Shown: positions 1 to 5,531 of the stretch, in pieces
Layout of the letters: the number at the start of each line of letters is the position of its first letter
Position numbering within the stretch: position 1 is the first letter of the stretch
Source of the DNA: Syntrophomonadaceae bacterium
GTDB taxonomy: Bacteria; Bacillota; Dethiobacteria; DTU022
Direction: 5' to 3'
Assembly (NCBI GenBank): GCA_007136055.1
Contig: SLHT01000086.1
Coordinates: forward strand, 1 to 9,378
Length of the DNA stretch: 9,378 bases
Program-made: the position numbers and the translations under genes
Notes under the pieces: model-generated
Told to the model about the DNA's origin: nothing
The model's database searches: none
What the model saw: only the letters and a program-made list of their open reading frames with translations

Positions 1-5
1 CTAAT

Positions 6-34
6 AAAAAAATCCGCCCGGTAAAGGGACGGAT
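6..34 (-). terminator. Rho-independent terminator of the T-box leader
   Basis: On the minus strand ATCCG-T-CCC pairs with GGG-CGGAT (one bulged T, arms within 12-34) and is followed by a run of seven T (12-6). It sits immediately after the antiterminator, the normal T-box layout, so the default outcome when the cognate tRNA is charged is termination before the off-window gene. Confidence 0.88.
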
Positions 35-43
35 TGATTATAC

Positions 44-58
44 CCGCGGTACCACCCT
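44..58 (-). promoter_or_regulatory. T-box antiterminator sequence
   Basis: The minus strand reads AGGGTGGTACCGCGG, an exact match to the conserved T-box element. The TGGT within it forms the bulge that pairs with the free ACCA end of uncharged tRNA and stabilises the antiterminator against the terminator at 6-34. Confidence 0.95.
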
Positions 59-73
59 TATTGGTCAAACATG

Positions 74-148
74 TGGTGGAGCTGGCGGGAGTTGAACCCG
101 CGACCTCTTCCATGCCAAGGAAGCGCGCTCCCACTGCGCCACAGCCCC
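74..148 (-). tRNA. tRNA-Ala (anticodon GGC), located inside the T-box leader
   Basis: A full 75-nt cloverleaf on the minus strand. The acceptor GGGGCTG (148-142) pairs with CAGCTCC (84-78), the D arm is GCGC/GCGC with GG in its loop, the anticodon stem CTTCC/GGAAG carries loop TTGGCAT (anticodon GGC), and the T arm GCGGG/CCCGC carries TTCAACT. The discriminator is A and the CCA end is encoded. The third acceptor pair is G3-U70, the classical alanine identity element, so the assignment is firm. Every feature of a working tRNA is present. It is co-directional with the surrounding leader, lies 16 nt upstream of the T-box sequence, and has no promoter of its own that I can see; the leader promoter near 335 would transcribe it. 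Because it precedes the leader terminator, it would be made whether or not the T-box allows readthrough. Confidence 0.95.
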
Positions 149-341
149 CCGTTATGCTACCCGCTTTATTCCGTTAACGCCGGTTATACGGCTGCGGTTT
201 TAGTTTTCACCGCAGCTTCTCCAGGACGAGTTCAGCAGTTTTGCCTGCCGGTTTTCACCAATTCCCGACTCTCTAGTTAAGCATCCCTGCTTACTGCTTC
301 CCATCATCAAGTAAGAATATAGCACCTCGAGTACAATTTAC

Positions 342-370
342 ATTATATGCACGCTATTTAGCCTTGTCAA
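342..370 (-). promoter_or_regulatory. Sigma-A promoter of the T-box leader and tRNA-Ala
   Basis: A perfect consensus promoter on the minus strand: -35 TTGACA (370-365), a 17-bp spacer, -10 TATAAT (347-342). Transcription should begin near 335, just upstream of T-box Stem I. The -35 lies only 22 bp past the stop codon of the ThiF-like gene, and no terminator is visible between that stop and the promoter, so readthrough from the upstream operon may add to this transcript. Confidence 0.9.
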
Positions 371-392
371 TAGCGAGATTATTTTCAGGTAT

Positions 393-1265
393 TTACGAGG
401 TATTTACCTCCAGTAAAAACGATTCGCCGGACTGCATATCGATAATTAACAGTTTATCTTTTGGAAGAACACCTTCAAGTCCAGCCAGAATCTTTACTGC
501 TTCGTTTGTCTGCCAGGAGGCAAGCATTGCAGGAGTTGTTGCCGGATTACCCAGCTGAACCTCTGCACCTTTATCAAACTTACCCTCACCCTCCGGCCCG
601 TAAATATACTTGAGGACAGGTTGATCCGGCCTGATAACGGCCAGTTGGCCCAAAAATCCGGCAATAGCGCCGTGAATCATGTAAACACCTAACTTGCTGC
701 TAACTTTTTCCAGGTCATAACGTGAGGAAAGGTTGTCAAGACAATCGAGGAGAAGATCGCACCCTTCAAAAATTTCCGGCAGATTTGAAACATCCCCCCG
801 CCTGTTAAATGCCTTTACGGCCACCGCACCGTTTATCTCAAAAATGCGCTTTGCCGCCGCATCTGCTTTAGGATACTCAAGGTTTTTTTCATGCGCAATC
901 AACTGCCGATTCAAATTGCTCTCATTGAAAACATCGTCATCGACAACTATCAACCTTCCTACACCCATGCGGGCTAAAAGTTCGAGGACAAAGCCACCCA
1001 GTCCACCGGCACCTACAACACCGACAGTCGATTTAAGAAGCCTGATTTGGCCCTCAATACCTACTGTGCCGATACTGCGTTGATAGCGCTCAGGGATAAT
1101 TTCAGCTTCAAGAGCGGCAATTTCGACCATTCGTCTGCTAATACCATGTTTTTTAGCCATTTCCTTTGAGGCTGGTAAAGACAGAGAACTATATTGATCA
1201 CCCGCCGGATTCATTTTAACAGACGCAGCAACCGAAACCAACTGATGCAAAGCTTTCTGATCCAT
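393..1265 (-). CDS. ThiF/MoeB/HesA-family E1-like adenylyltransferase
   Basis: An E1-like enzyme of about 290 residues that would adenylate the C-terminal glycine of a small ubiquitin-fold sulfur carrier (ThiS/MoaD type). The nucleotide-binding loop GAGGLGG is at residues 85-91, the conserved NLNRQ arginine motif at 117-121 and the DCLDN aspartate motif at 174-178. A QxxExxK-like stretch (QTNEAVK) near 252-258 is also typical. The first 60 or so residues are an extra helical segment. The only cysteines are the two in the 169-175 region: the CxxC zinc pairs and the sulfur-handling cysteine of classical MoeB/ThiF are not seen. The ATG at 1265 is preferred because GGGGGT lies 7 nt upstream; a TTG five codons earlier is possible. 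It follows rsfS closely. The carrier partner is not in this window, so the pathway (thiamine, molybdopterin/tungstopterin or other) cannot be fixed. Confidence 0.85.
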   Translation of the reverse strand: MDQKALHQLVSVAASVKMNPAGDQYSSLSLPASKEMAKKHGISRRMVEIAALEAEIIPERYQRSIGTVGIEGQIRLLKSTVGVVGAGGLGGFVLELLARMGVGRLIVVDDDVFNESNLNRQLIAHEKNLEYPKADAAAKRIFEINGAVAVKAFNRRGDVSNLPEIFEGCDLLLDCLDNLSSRYDLEKVSSKLGVYMIHGAIAGFLGQLAVIRPDQPVLKYIYGPEGEGKFDKGAEVQLGNPATTPAMLASWQTNEAVKILAGLEGVLPKDKLLIIDMQSGESFLLEVNTS

Positions 1266-1294
1266 CTTTCCGACCCCCAATAATTTAATCCCGG

Positions 1295-1687
1295 TTAATC
1301 AGACAAAGAAGTAGGATTATCTCCCGATTCATCCAGATATACCCGTGGGGCCTCAGACCAGAGCCTCTCCAGGTCGTAAAAAATTCTTGCCTCAGGCTGA
1401 AAGAGATGGACAACCAGCCCGCCATAGTCTAATATAACCCACCAGCCTTCACGGTAACCTTCAATCCGTAACGTATAATGACCAGCTTTTTTAAGAGTTT
1501 CTACCAGGTAATCGCAAATTGCATGAACCTGGACTGCAGAAGCTCCGGTTACAAGTAAAAAATAATCGGCAACAATAGATATCCGGCCGACTTCAAGCAA
1601 ATGGAGATCATGCCCTTTTTTTTCCGACGCAAGCTGCGCGGCATATAAGGCCAATTCCCGGGAGCCTTTGGCCGATTCCTGTGCCAA
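1295..1687 (-). CDS. rsfS: Ribosomal silencing factor RsfS (Iojap/YbeB family)
   Basis: A protein of 130 residues, the usual size. RsfS binds ribosomal protein L14 on the 50S subunit and blocks joining with 30S, reducing translation under nutrient limitation. The family core is visible: an N-terminal helix (ELALYAAQLASEKKG), VADYFLLVTGAS, then the conserved EGYREGWWVILDYGGLVVHLF block near residues 75-96. The start is TTG at 1687, with GGAGGT 8 nt upstream; a nearby ATG is out of frame. The acidic tail after the core (about the last 20 residues) is variable in the family. It lies 24 bp after yqeK and 29 bp before the ThiF-like gene; the yqeK-rsfS pair is one of the most conserved in Firmicutes. 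Confidence 0.96.
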   Translation of the reverse strand: MAQESAKGSRELALYAAQLASEKKGHDLHLLEVGRISIVADYFLLVTGASAVQVHAICDYLVETLKKAGHYTLRIEGYREGWWVILDYGGLVVHLFQPEARIFYDLERLWSEAPRVYLDESGDNPTSLSD

Positions 1688-1711
1688 ATAACATCACCTC
1701 CGTTAATTTAT

Positions 1712-2278
1712 TTAATCTTGTTCCTCGATTTCCATCAAAAGACTGTTGCGAAATTCAACGGATCGTGGATGAAGCAACAGCCCCCTGGACAGGACAGAAC
1801 CGATCGCTGCATCGATTACAGCTATAAGTGCTTGTTCGAGGTTAGTGTAGGCAGTCCTCCTGATTTTTTCAATTCCTTCAAACTGACGACTTTTTTCAAT
1901 TTTATCTGCCAGATAAATAATTTTTTCAAACAAGGTCATACTGCTGCGACCGGTAGTATGGCATGCAACAGCTTCTAATATCTCGGCATCGCTTATCTTA
2001 AGCTCTTTTTCAAGTAAAGCGGCGCCTACCGGAGCATGAAGCAGTTTGCCCTGCCTCCTGGTAATCGGATCTAACGATAAACCCAACTCTTCGGCTTTGC
2101 CAAGCAGTTCCTGAGCAGAATACCTTTTGCCGTAATCGTGAACCATCCCGGTCAAGTAAGCATTCTCCGAATCGATACCATAGCACTTAGCCAAAGAAGC
2201 CGCTGCTTCTGCTGTATAAAGACAGTGCCTGTATAACTCATCGTCAAGCATTTCTTTCATTAAGTAAGGATAATTCAT
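1712..2278 (-). CDS. yqeK: HD-domain hydrolase YqeK (symmetrical Ap4A hydrolase)
   Basis: A protein of 188 residues. YqeK proteins are metal-dependent HD phosphohydrolases that split diadenosine tetraphosphate into two ADP. The metal ligands follow the family order: H18, H47-D48 (in MVHDYGK), H81 (LLHAPVG), H107 (ACHTTG) and D125 (YLADKIE). It starts with ATG 3 bp after the RRM gene stop, so it is probably translationally coupled; no strong ribosome binding site is seen, only a GAG-containing stretch within the end of the upstream gene. The nadD-yqeK-rsfS order is standard, except that here an RRM gene separates nadD from yqeK. Confidence 0.93.
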   Translation of the reverse strand: MNYPYLMKEMLDDELYRHCLYTAEAAASLAKCYGIDSENAYLTGMVHDYGKRYSAQELLGKAEELGLSLDPITRRQGKLLHAPVGAALLEKELKISDAEILEAVACHTTGRSSMTLFEKIIYLADKIEKSRQFEGIEKIRRTAYTNLEQALIAVIDAAIGSVLSRGLLLHPRSVEFRNSLLMEIEEQD

Positions 2279-2281
2279 GTA

Positions 2282-2533
2282 CTACTGCTCTCGCGGTTTT
2301 GCTTCGTTTACTACAAGTTTTCGTCCTTCCATTTCGGCGCCATTGGTTTGCTCCATAATTGCTTCCATGTTTTCTTCGTTAACTTCAACAAAACCGTAAC
2401 CGCGGGAACGCCCTGTAGCCCTTTCGGTAATAATCCGACACTCTAAGACTTCCCCGTACTGAGAAAAAAACTCCTGCAGATCATCTTCCTTGGTGCTCCA
2501 GGGGATATTCCCCACGTATAGAGTTTTTTGCAT
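2282..2533 (-). CDS. Small single-RRM RNA-binding protein
   Basis: An 83-residue protein that is essentially one RNA recognition motif. RNP2 is LYVGNI (residues 5-10), RNP1 is RGYGFVEV (44-51), and the beta-4 strand KLVVNEAKP is near the end. Y6, Y46 and F48 provide the aromatic residues that stack on RNA in this fold. It resembles the short RRM proteins known from cyanobacteria and scattered in other bacteria, but it lacks a glycine-rich tail. The start is ATG at 2533 with a strong GGAGGTGA ribosome binding site. It sits between nadD and yqeK, where most Firmicutes have nothing; a TATAAT -10 element upstream suggests some separate expression. Its RNA target is unknown. Confidence 0.95.
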   Translation of the reverse strand: MQKTLYVGNIPWSTKEDDLQEFFSQYGEVLECRIITERATGRSRGYGFVEVNEENMEAIMEQTNGAEMEGRKLVVNEAKPREQ

Positions 2534-2555
2534 TTAACCTTTCACCTCCGTTTAA

Positions 2556-2561
2556 ATTATA
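2556..2561 (-). promoter_or_regulatory. Possible internal -10 element upstream of the RRM gene
   Basis: A perfect TATAAT on the minus strand lies in the 55-bp gap between nadD and the RRM gene, about 23 bp before the RRM start. The -35 region at 17-18 bp spacing (GTTTTA-like) is poor, so this is a weak call. If real, it would let the RRM-yqeK-rsfS-ThiF segment be expressed partly independently of the rplU promoter. Confidence 0.35.
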
Positions 2562-2588
2562 ACCTATTTCTAAGTTATTAAAACCTGT

Positions 2589-3239
2589 TCATAAGCTGAC
2601 CCGATACAACCCGTGTTTTTTGATATATTGCTCTACCGGTTCAGGGGTCAAGTACTTAATCGTTTTACTGAGAGCGACTCTTTCCCTGATAAAGGTCGAT
2701 GATACAGCAAGAGCGGGTATCTCAAGCAGGTGCACTTTATGTTTCATTTCAGGACAACTGCGATCCAGGCTTTCATAGAAACGATCCAGAGAATAACCCG
2801 GCCTTGATACTGCAATAAAGGTACAAAGACGCAGGAGTTCTTCGTAATCTTTCCAGGTAAATATCTCCAAGATGGCGTCGGCTCCGGTTATAAAAAATAC
2901 TTCCAGCCCCGATTCTTTACCACAGGCAAAATGCCTGACGGTATCAATGGTGTAAGTCGGCGCTGCATGGTCTATCTCGAACCTGGATACAAAAAATGAA
3001 GGGTTGGACATTACAGCCAGGGAAGTCATCAGGTAACGGTGCTCAGGAAATGATACAGTTTTTTCATCTTTATGGGGGGGAATTCCGGTCGGCACAAAGA
3101 CTACATAGTCAAGATTAAACTGCTGCCTTGCTTCTTCAGCGGTAACCAGGTGACCCATGTGGATAGGGTCGAAAGTCCCACCCATAAGGCCGACATTCAA
3201 GCTTCCGGTTTTGTTTGACTGAGCGTTAAAAAAGAACAC
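2589..3239 (-). CDS. nadD: Nicotinate-nucleotide adenylyltransferase
   Basis: 216 residues. It transfers AMP from ATP to nicotinate mononucleotide to give deamido-NAD, a step of NAD biosynthesis. The nucleotidyltransferase motif GGTFDPIHMGHL is at residues 20-31, with both histidines of the HxGH-type signature, and the second ATP-binding motif SSTFIRERV lies near residue 180. VPTGIPPHK and the TYTIDTVR block are typical of NadD. The start is GTG at 3239 with AAGGAG 6 nt upstream; this gives about 14 residues before the first strand, a short extension. It lies 19 bp after obg; proBA, often found between obg and nadD in other Firmicutes, is absent. Confidence 0.96.
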   Translation of the reverse strand: MFFFNAQSNKTGSLNVGLMGGTFDPIHMGHLVTAEEARQQFNLDYVVFVPTGIPPHKDEKTVSFPEHRYLMTSLAVMSNPSFFVSRFEIDHAAPTYTIDTVRHFACGKESGLEVFFITGADAILEIFTWKDYEELLRLCTFIAVSRPGYSLDRFYESLDRSCPEMKHKVHLLEIPALAVSSTFIRERVALSKTIKYLTPEPVEQYIKKHGLYRVSL

Positions 3240-3258
3240 TGGATTCTCCTTTGTAAGG

Positions 3259-4539
3259 CTATTCGAAATAGGTGAATTCTTCCTGTCCGATACGGACTGT
3301 GTCGCCTTCTTTTATGCCCTTTATTTTCAACTCTTTATCGAGCCCGCTGCGCCGACAGTAATTTTGAAAGCGAAGCAGCGCTTCTTCGCTATCAAAATCA
3401 GTTTTGGCAGCCATTTTTTCAACAGCAGTTCCGCTTACTATGTAAACATCGCCATTTGATTCTATTGCCAGGGGAAGATGATCCGTCTGTTCAATCCTGA
3501 TAACTTCTTCCGCATCTGTTTTGCTTTTTTGTGCAGAAAGGGTTGTTACCCTGCCATGAAGATAGCAAATCAGTTCTTCCACCCCTTCACCTGTTGCAGC
3601 AGAAATAGCAAAAACCGGAGTATCCTCGCCATCAACATCGAAAACAGCTCCACGCAGCACATCAAGCTGCTTTGCAGCTTCGGTCAGATCTAATTTATTA
3701 CCGACCACAACGCGTGGATAAGCTGTCAGCCGGGAACTGAACTGCTCCAGTTCTTGCTGCAGCAACCGGTAAGCTTTTTCAGGATCAGGTTGAGCGTCGG
3801 GAGATAAATCAATTAAGAATAGCAATAGAAGGTTTCTTTCCACATGACGCAAAAAGCGGTAGCCTAAGCCTGCTCCTTTATGTGCCCCTTTAATCAAACC
3901 CGGCAGATCAGCGACAACAAAGCTTCCTGTATCGCCAACTTTAACCACTCCCAGGTTGGGAGTAATCGTAGTAAAAGGGTACGGAGCCACTTTAGGCTTA
4001 GCTTCTGTTATCCGCCCCAACAGGGTCGATTTACCGGCATTGGGAAAGCCGACCAGCCCGACCTGGGCCATTAGCTTAAGCTCCAGAAATAAAACTTTTT
4101 CATCTCCGGGCAGGCCTTTTTCAGCCAGGCGGGGCACACGCCTGCGGGATGTGGCAAAACGGGCGTTTCCCTTGCCGCCTTTACCGCCTGCGGCAACGAG
4201 AGCTTTTTGGTTTGGCAGCGTCAAGTCGGCAATTACATTATTTTTTTGATCACGAACAATACTTCCTAACGGGACAGGAACTAGTAAATCTGCGCCGGCA
4301 GCTCCGTGACGGTTCTTACCCCGTCCATGACTGCCATCGGACGCTTTAAGCAAGCGCCGATAGCGCAGATCAAGAAAACTGTGTTTAGAAAGGTCAGCCC
4401 ACAGGTAAACTGAGCCACCGTCGCCACCGTCGCCACCGTCAGGACCGCCCTTGGGCACATACTTTTCCCGACGGAACGAAACCACACCGTTACCTCCGCG
4501 GCCTCCGCGTACCAAAAGCTCTAACTCGTCTACGAACAT
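3259..4539 (-). CDS. obg: Obg/CgtA GTPase (50S assembly and stress response)
   Basis: 426 residues in three domains. The glycine-rich Obg fold (1 to about 158) contains REKYVPKGGPDGGDGG-type loops. The GTPase domain has G1 GFPNAGKST (164-172), switch I YPFTTITP (187-194), G3 DLPG (211-214), G4 NKLD (281-284) and G5 SAA (313-315). A C-terminal OCT domain of about 75 residues follows from roughly 350 to the end. Obg binds late 50S intermediates and links GTP/ppGpp status to ribosome assembly. I place the start at ATG 4539 (MFVDEL, the canonical Obg N terminus): an AGGTGATC Shine-Dalgarno stands 8 nt upstream. An in-frame ATG at 4563 adds 8 residues but has no ribosome binding site. A hairpin at 4593-4614 separates it from rpmA. 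Confidence 0.97.
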   Translation of the reverse strand: MFVDELELLVRGGRGGNGVVSFRREKYVPKGGPDGGDGGDGGSVYLWADLSKHSFLDLRYRRLLKASDGSHGRGKNRHGAAGADLLVPVPLGSIVRDQKNNVIADLTLPNQKALVAAGGKGGKGNARFATSRRRVPRLAEKGLPGDEKVLFLELKLMAQVGLVGFPNAGKSTLLGRITEAKPKVAPYPFTTITPNLGVVKVGDTGSFVVADLPGLIKGAHKGAGLGYRFLRHVERNLLLLFLIDLSPDAQPDPEKAYRLLQQELEQFSSRLTAYPRVVVGNKLDLTEAAKQLDVLRGAVFDVDGEDTPVFAISAATGEGVEELICYLHGRVTTLSAQKSKTDAEEVIRIEQTDHLPLAIESNGDVYIVSGTAVEKMAAKTDFDSEEALLRFQNYCRRSGLDKELKIKGIKEGDTVRIGQEEFTYFE

Positions 4540-4583
4540 TAGTCCACGATCACCTGCAGCCATGCCCTAATTAAAGGAGAGTA

Positions 4584-4614
4584 TAAACAAAGACCCGGGC
4601 CGACAGACCCGGGC
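4584..4614 (-). terminator. GC-rich hairpin between rpmA and obg (attenuator or weak terminator)
   Basis: On the minus strand GCCCGGGTC pairs with GGCCCGGGT around a four-base loop (4614-4593), nine pairs with two G-U, followed by the imperfect T stretch TCTTTGTTTA. The tract is interrupted, so partial termination or mRNA-end stabilisation is more likely than full termination. It would lower obg and later genes relative to the two ribosomal protein genes. Confidence 0.6.
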
Positions 4615-4624
4615 AGAATAAAGA

Positions 4625-4897
4625 CTAATTTACTGCTGCTGCTTCTTCCGGATAGACACTAACCTGCTTCTTGGCACGACTGTCATATTCAAAAACTACA
4701 CGGCCGTTGGCCTTGGCAAACAGGGTATCATCGCTGCCCTTACCAACATTTAGTCCAGGGTGGAAGCGTGTTCCTCTCTGCCTGATAATAATGCTACCAG
4801 CTTTAACCAGCTGCCCTCCGTAACGCTTAACGCCAAGTCGTTTAGCATTACTATCTCTACCGTTACGGGAACTGCCTACACCTTTTTTATGAGCCAT
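4625..4897 (-). CDS. rpmA: 50S ribosomal protein L27, short N terminus
   Basis: 90 residues. L27 reaches the peptidyl-transferase centre with its N-terminal tail. The sequence begins MAHKKGVGSSRNGRDS, so the glycine/lysine-rich tail starts directly after the initiator. The cleavable extension typical of many Firmicutes L27 proteins (about nine residues ending in a LxFFA-type site, removed by the protease Prp) is absent. The conserved RQRGTRFHPG block is at about 40-49. Only 63 bp separate it from rplU, which leaves no room for the prp (ysxB) gene commonly found there. The C-terminal tail is alanine-rich and variable. Confidence 0.98.
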   Translation of the reverse strand: MAHKKGVGSSRNGRDSNAKRLGVKRYGGQLVKAGSIIIRQRGTRFHPGLNVGKGSDDTLFAKANGRVVFEYDSRAKKQVSVYPEEAAAVN

Positions 4898-4960
4898 TTA
4901 AGACACCTCTCTTTCATGCCTGACAATATTAGAATATATTTTTCACGCAACCAGAAAAAA

Positions 4961-5272
4961 TTAACTACTAACCAAACTAATCATCACATCCGAGTAGGGC
5001 TGCCTGTGGCCCTGCTTGCGGCGATAATTCTTTTTAGCTTTAAATTTGAATACGGTAATTTTTTTGCCGCGGCCAGAAGCGACAACCTTGCCTTCAACTT
5101 TGTAGTTATCCAGATACGGTTTACCAACCTGCATTTCCTTGCCGTTGTTAAACATCAATACCCGGTCAAATATAACAGTCTCGCCTTTTTCCACCGGAAG
5201 CTTTTCCACGCGAATGGTTTTGCCTTCTTCGACGCGGTATTGCTTTCCACCTGTCTCAATAATTGCGTACAT
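4961..5272 (-). CDS. rplU: 50S ribosomal protein L21
   Basis: 103 residues, standard length. L21 binds 23S rRNA early in 50S assembly. MYAIIETGGKQYRVEEG at the N terminus and the C-terminal KAKKNYRRKQGHRQPY block are diagnostic. The start is ATG at 5272, with GGGGGG (5285-5280) 7 nt upstream. An in-frame ATG at 5374 would add 34 residues, but that segment contains the leader hairpin and reaches the -10 region, so it is not coding. First gene of the operon rplU-rpmA-(hairpin)-obg-nadD-RRM-yqeK-rsfS-thiF-like. Confidence 0.98.
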   Translation of the reverse strand: MYAIIETGGKQYRVEEGKTIRVEKLPVEKGETVIFDRVLMFNNGKEMQVGKPYLDNYKVEGKVVASGRGKKITVFKFKAKKNYRRKQGHRQPYSDVMISLVSS

Positions 5273-5281
5273 AGATAAACC

Positions 5282-5324
5282 CCCCGTAAGGACTCGCCGA
5301 AGCTGGTAGCCCGGGTTTACGGGG
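5282..5324 (-). promoter_or_regulatory. rplU leader hairpin overlapping the Shine-Dalgarno (L21-leader type)
   Basis: In the rplU mRNA CCCCGTAA (5324-5317) is perfectly complementary to TTACGGGG (5289-5282). The 3' arm contains most of the GGGGGG ribosome binding site, so the 8-bp helix would block initiation. A structured leader upstream of rplU is known in Firmicutes (the L21 leader family in Rfam) and is thought to mediate autoregulation by L21. Membership of that family is inferred from position; I did not match its full consensus. Confidence 0.6.
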
Positions 5325-5364
5325 CATTTTCGACCTTCTTCGTGCGGCATTAAATCTAATGCAG

Positions 5365-5393
5365 ATTTTAACACGCGCCCCTGCCTTTGTCAA
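5365..5393 (-). promoter_or_regulatory. Sigma-A promoter of the rplU operon
   Basis: -35 TTGACA (5393-5388), 17-bp spacer, -10 TAAAAT (5370-5365) on the minus strand; expected start near 5358, giving a leader of about 85 nt. An inverted repeat AAATCT-N5-AGATTT (5368-5352) covers the -10 to +7 region and could act as an operator or as a 5' stem-loop. Confidence 0.85.
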
Positions 5394-5397
5394 TCTC

Positions 5398-5520
5398 ATG
5401 ATAGGGGACGCTGACAGTCTGATGGTGTACCTGTCACATTTTGAGCTGCTTAAAAATAGCATTTACTGCCAATCTACTGCAAAATAAGAGTTACAGGTGC
5501 CCCGCTCACCTTTCTATCAT
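5398..5520. repeat. 123-bp element with imperfect terminal inverted repeats, possible MITE remnant
   Basis: ATGATAG (5398-5404) at one end and CTATCAT (5514-5520) at the other are exact inverted repeats. Read inwards from each end, both arms contain a G-rich stretch, then ACCTGT, AC, and a TTTTG-AG tail, so similarity extends with gaps to about 45 bp per arm. GGGG (5404-5407) faces CCCC (5500-5503), and ACCTGT (5429-5434) faces ACAGGT (5493-5498). A further internal stem TGACAG/CTGTCA spans 5412-5436. It encodes nothing I can recognise and lies between the DUF364 stop and the rplU promoter. No clear target-site duplication is visible. Confidence 0.4.
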
Positions 5521-5531
5521 TTTTGCTGCCT

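Larger units (their letters stand above)
6..335 (-). promoter_or_regulatory. T-box riboswitch leader (probable Leu specificity), interrupted by a tRNA-Ala gene
   Basis: Read on the minus strand, the leader has the T-box landmarks in order. There is an AGTAA loop-E half (295-291), AGAGAG (274-269), a GGTGAAAACCGG-like terminal part of Stem I (about 258-247), then CTGCTGAACTCG (238-227). A helix GCAG/CTGC on one side and GGGA/TCCT on the other leave TGAACTCG as the 3' strand of the specifier loop; GAA followed by CTC (230-228) and a purine makes CUC (Leu) the best specifier. Hairpins follow at 192-215 and 171-191, then the AAAGCGGG segment (167-160), the T-box AGGGTGGTACCGCGG (58-44) and the terminator. 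The TGGT bulge fits a tRNA with A73. The regulated gene is off the left edge; leuS is inferred from the specifier and from the usual gene order. A tRNA gene occupies 74-148 inside this RNA, which is very unusual. Confidence 0.9.

Noticed and set aside
71..280. Open frame of 69 codons on the plus strand
   Set aside because: It runs antisense across the tRNA-Ala and the T-box leader and has no ribosome binding site.
387..407. Direct repeat of AGGTATTTAC, two copies 11 bp apart, straddling the stop codon of the ThiF-like gene
   Set aside because: Only two short copies; a small slippage duplication explains it and nothing suggests function.
4540..4563. 8-residue N-terminal extension of Obg
   Set aside because: No ribosome binding site before this ATG, while the canonical MFVDEL start has AGGTGATC at good spacing; the extension's own codons contain that site.
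4760..5278. Open frame of 172 codons on the plus strand
   Set aside because: Antisense to rplU and rpmA, which are certain; composition is that of a shadow frame.
5273..5374. 34-residue N-terminal extension of L21
   Set aside because: The added stretch contains the leader hairpin and reaches the -10 region of the operon promoter; L21 itself begins MYAII with its own ribosome binding site.
5256..5462. Open frame of 68 codons on the minus strand upstream of rplU
   Set aside because: Covers the promoter, the hairpin and the inverted-repeat element; no family resemblance.
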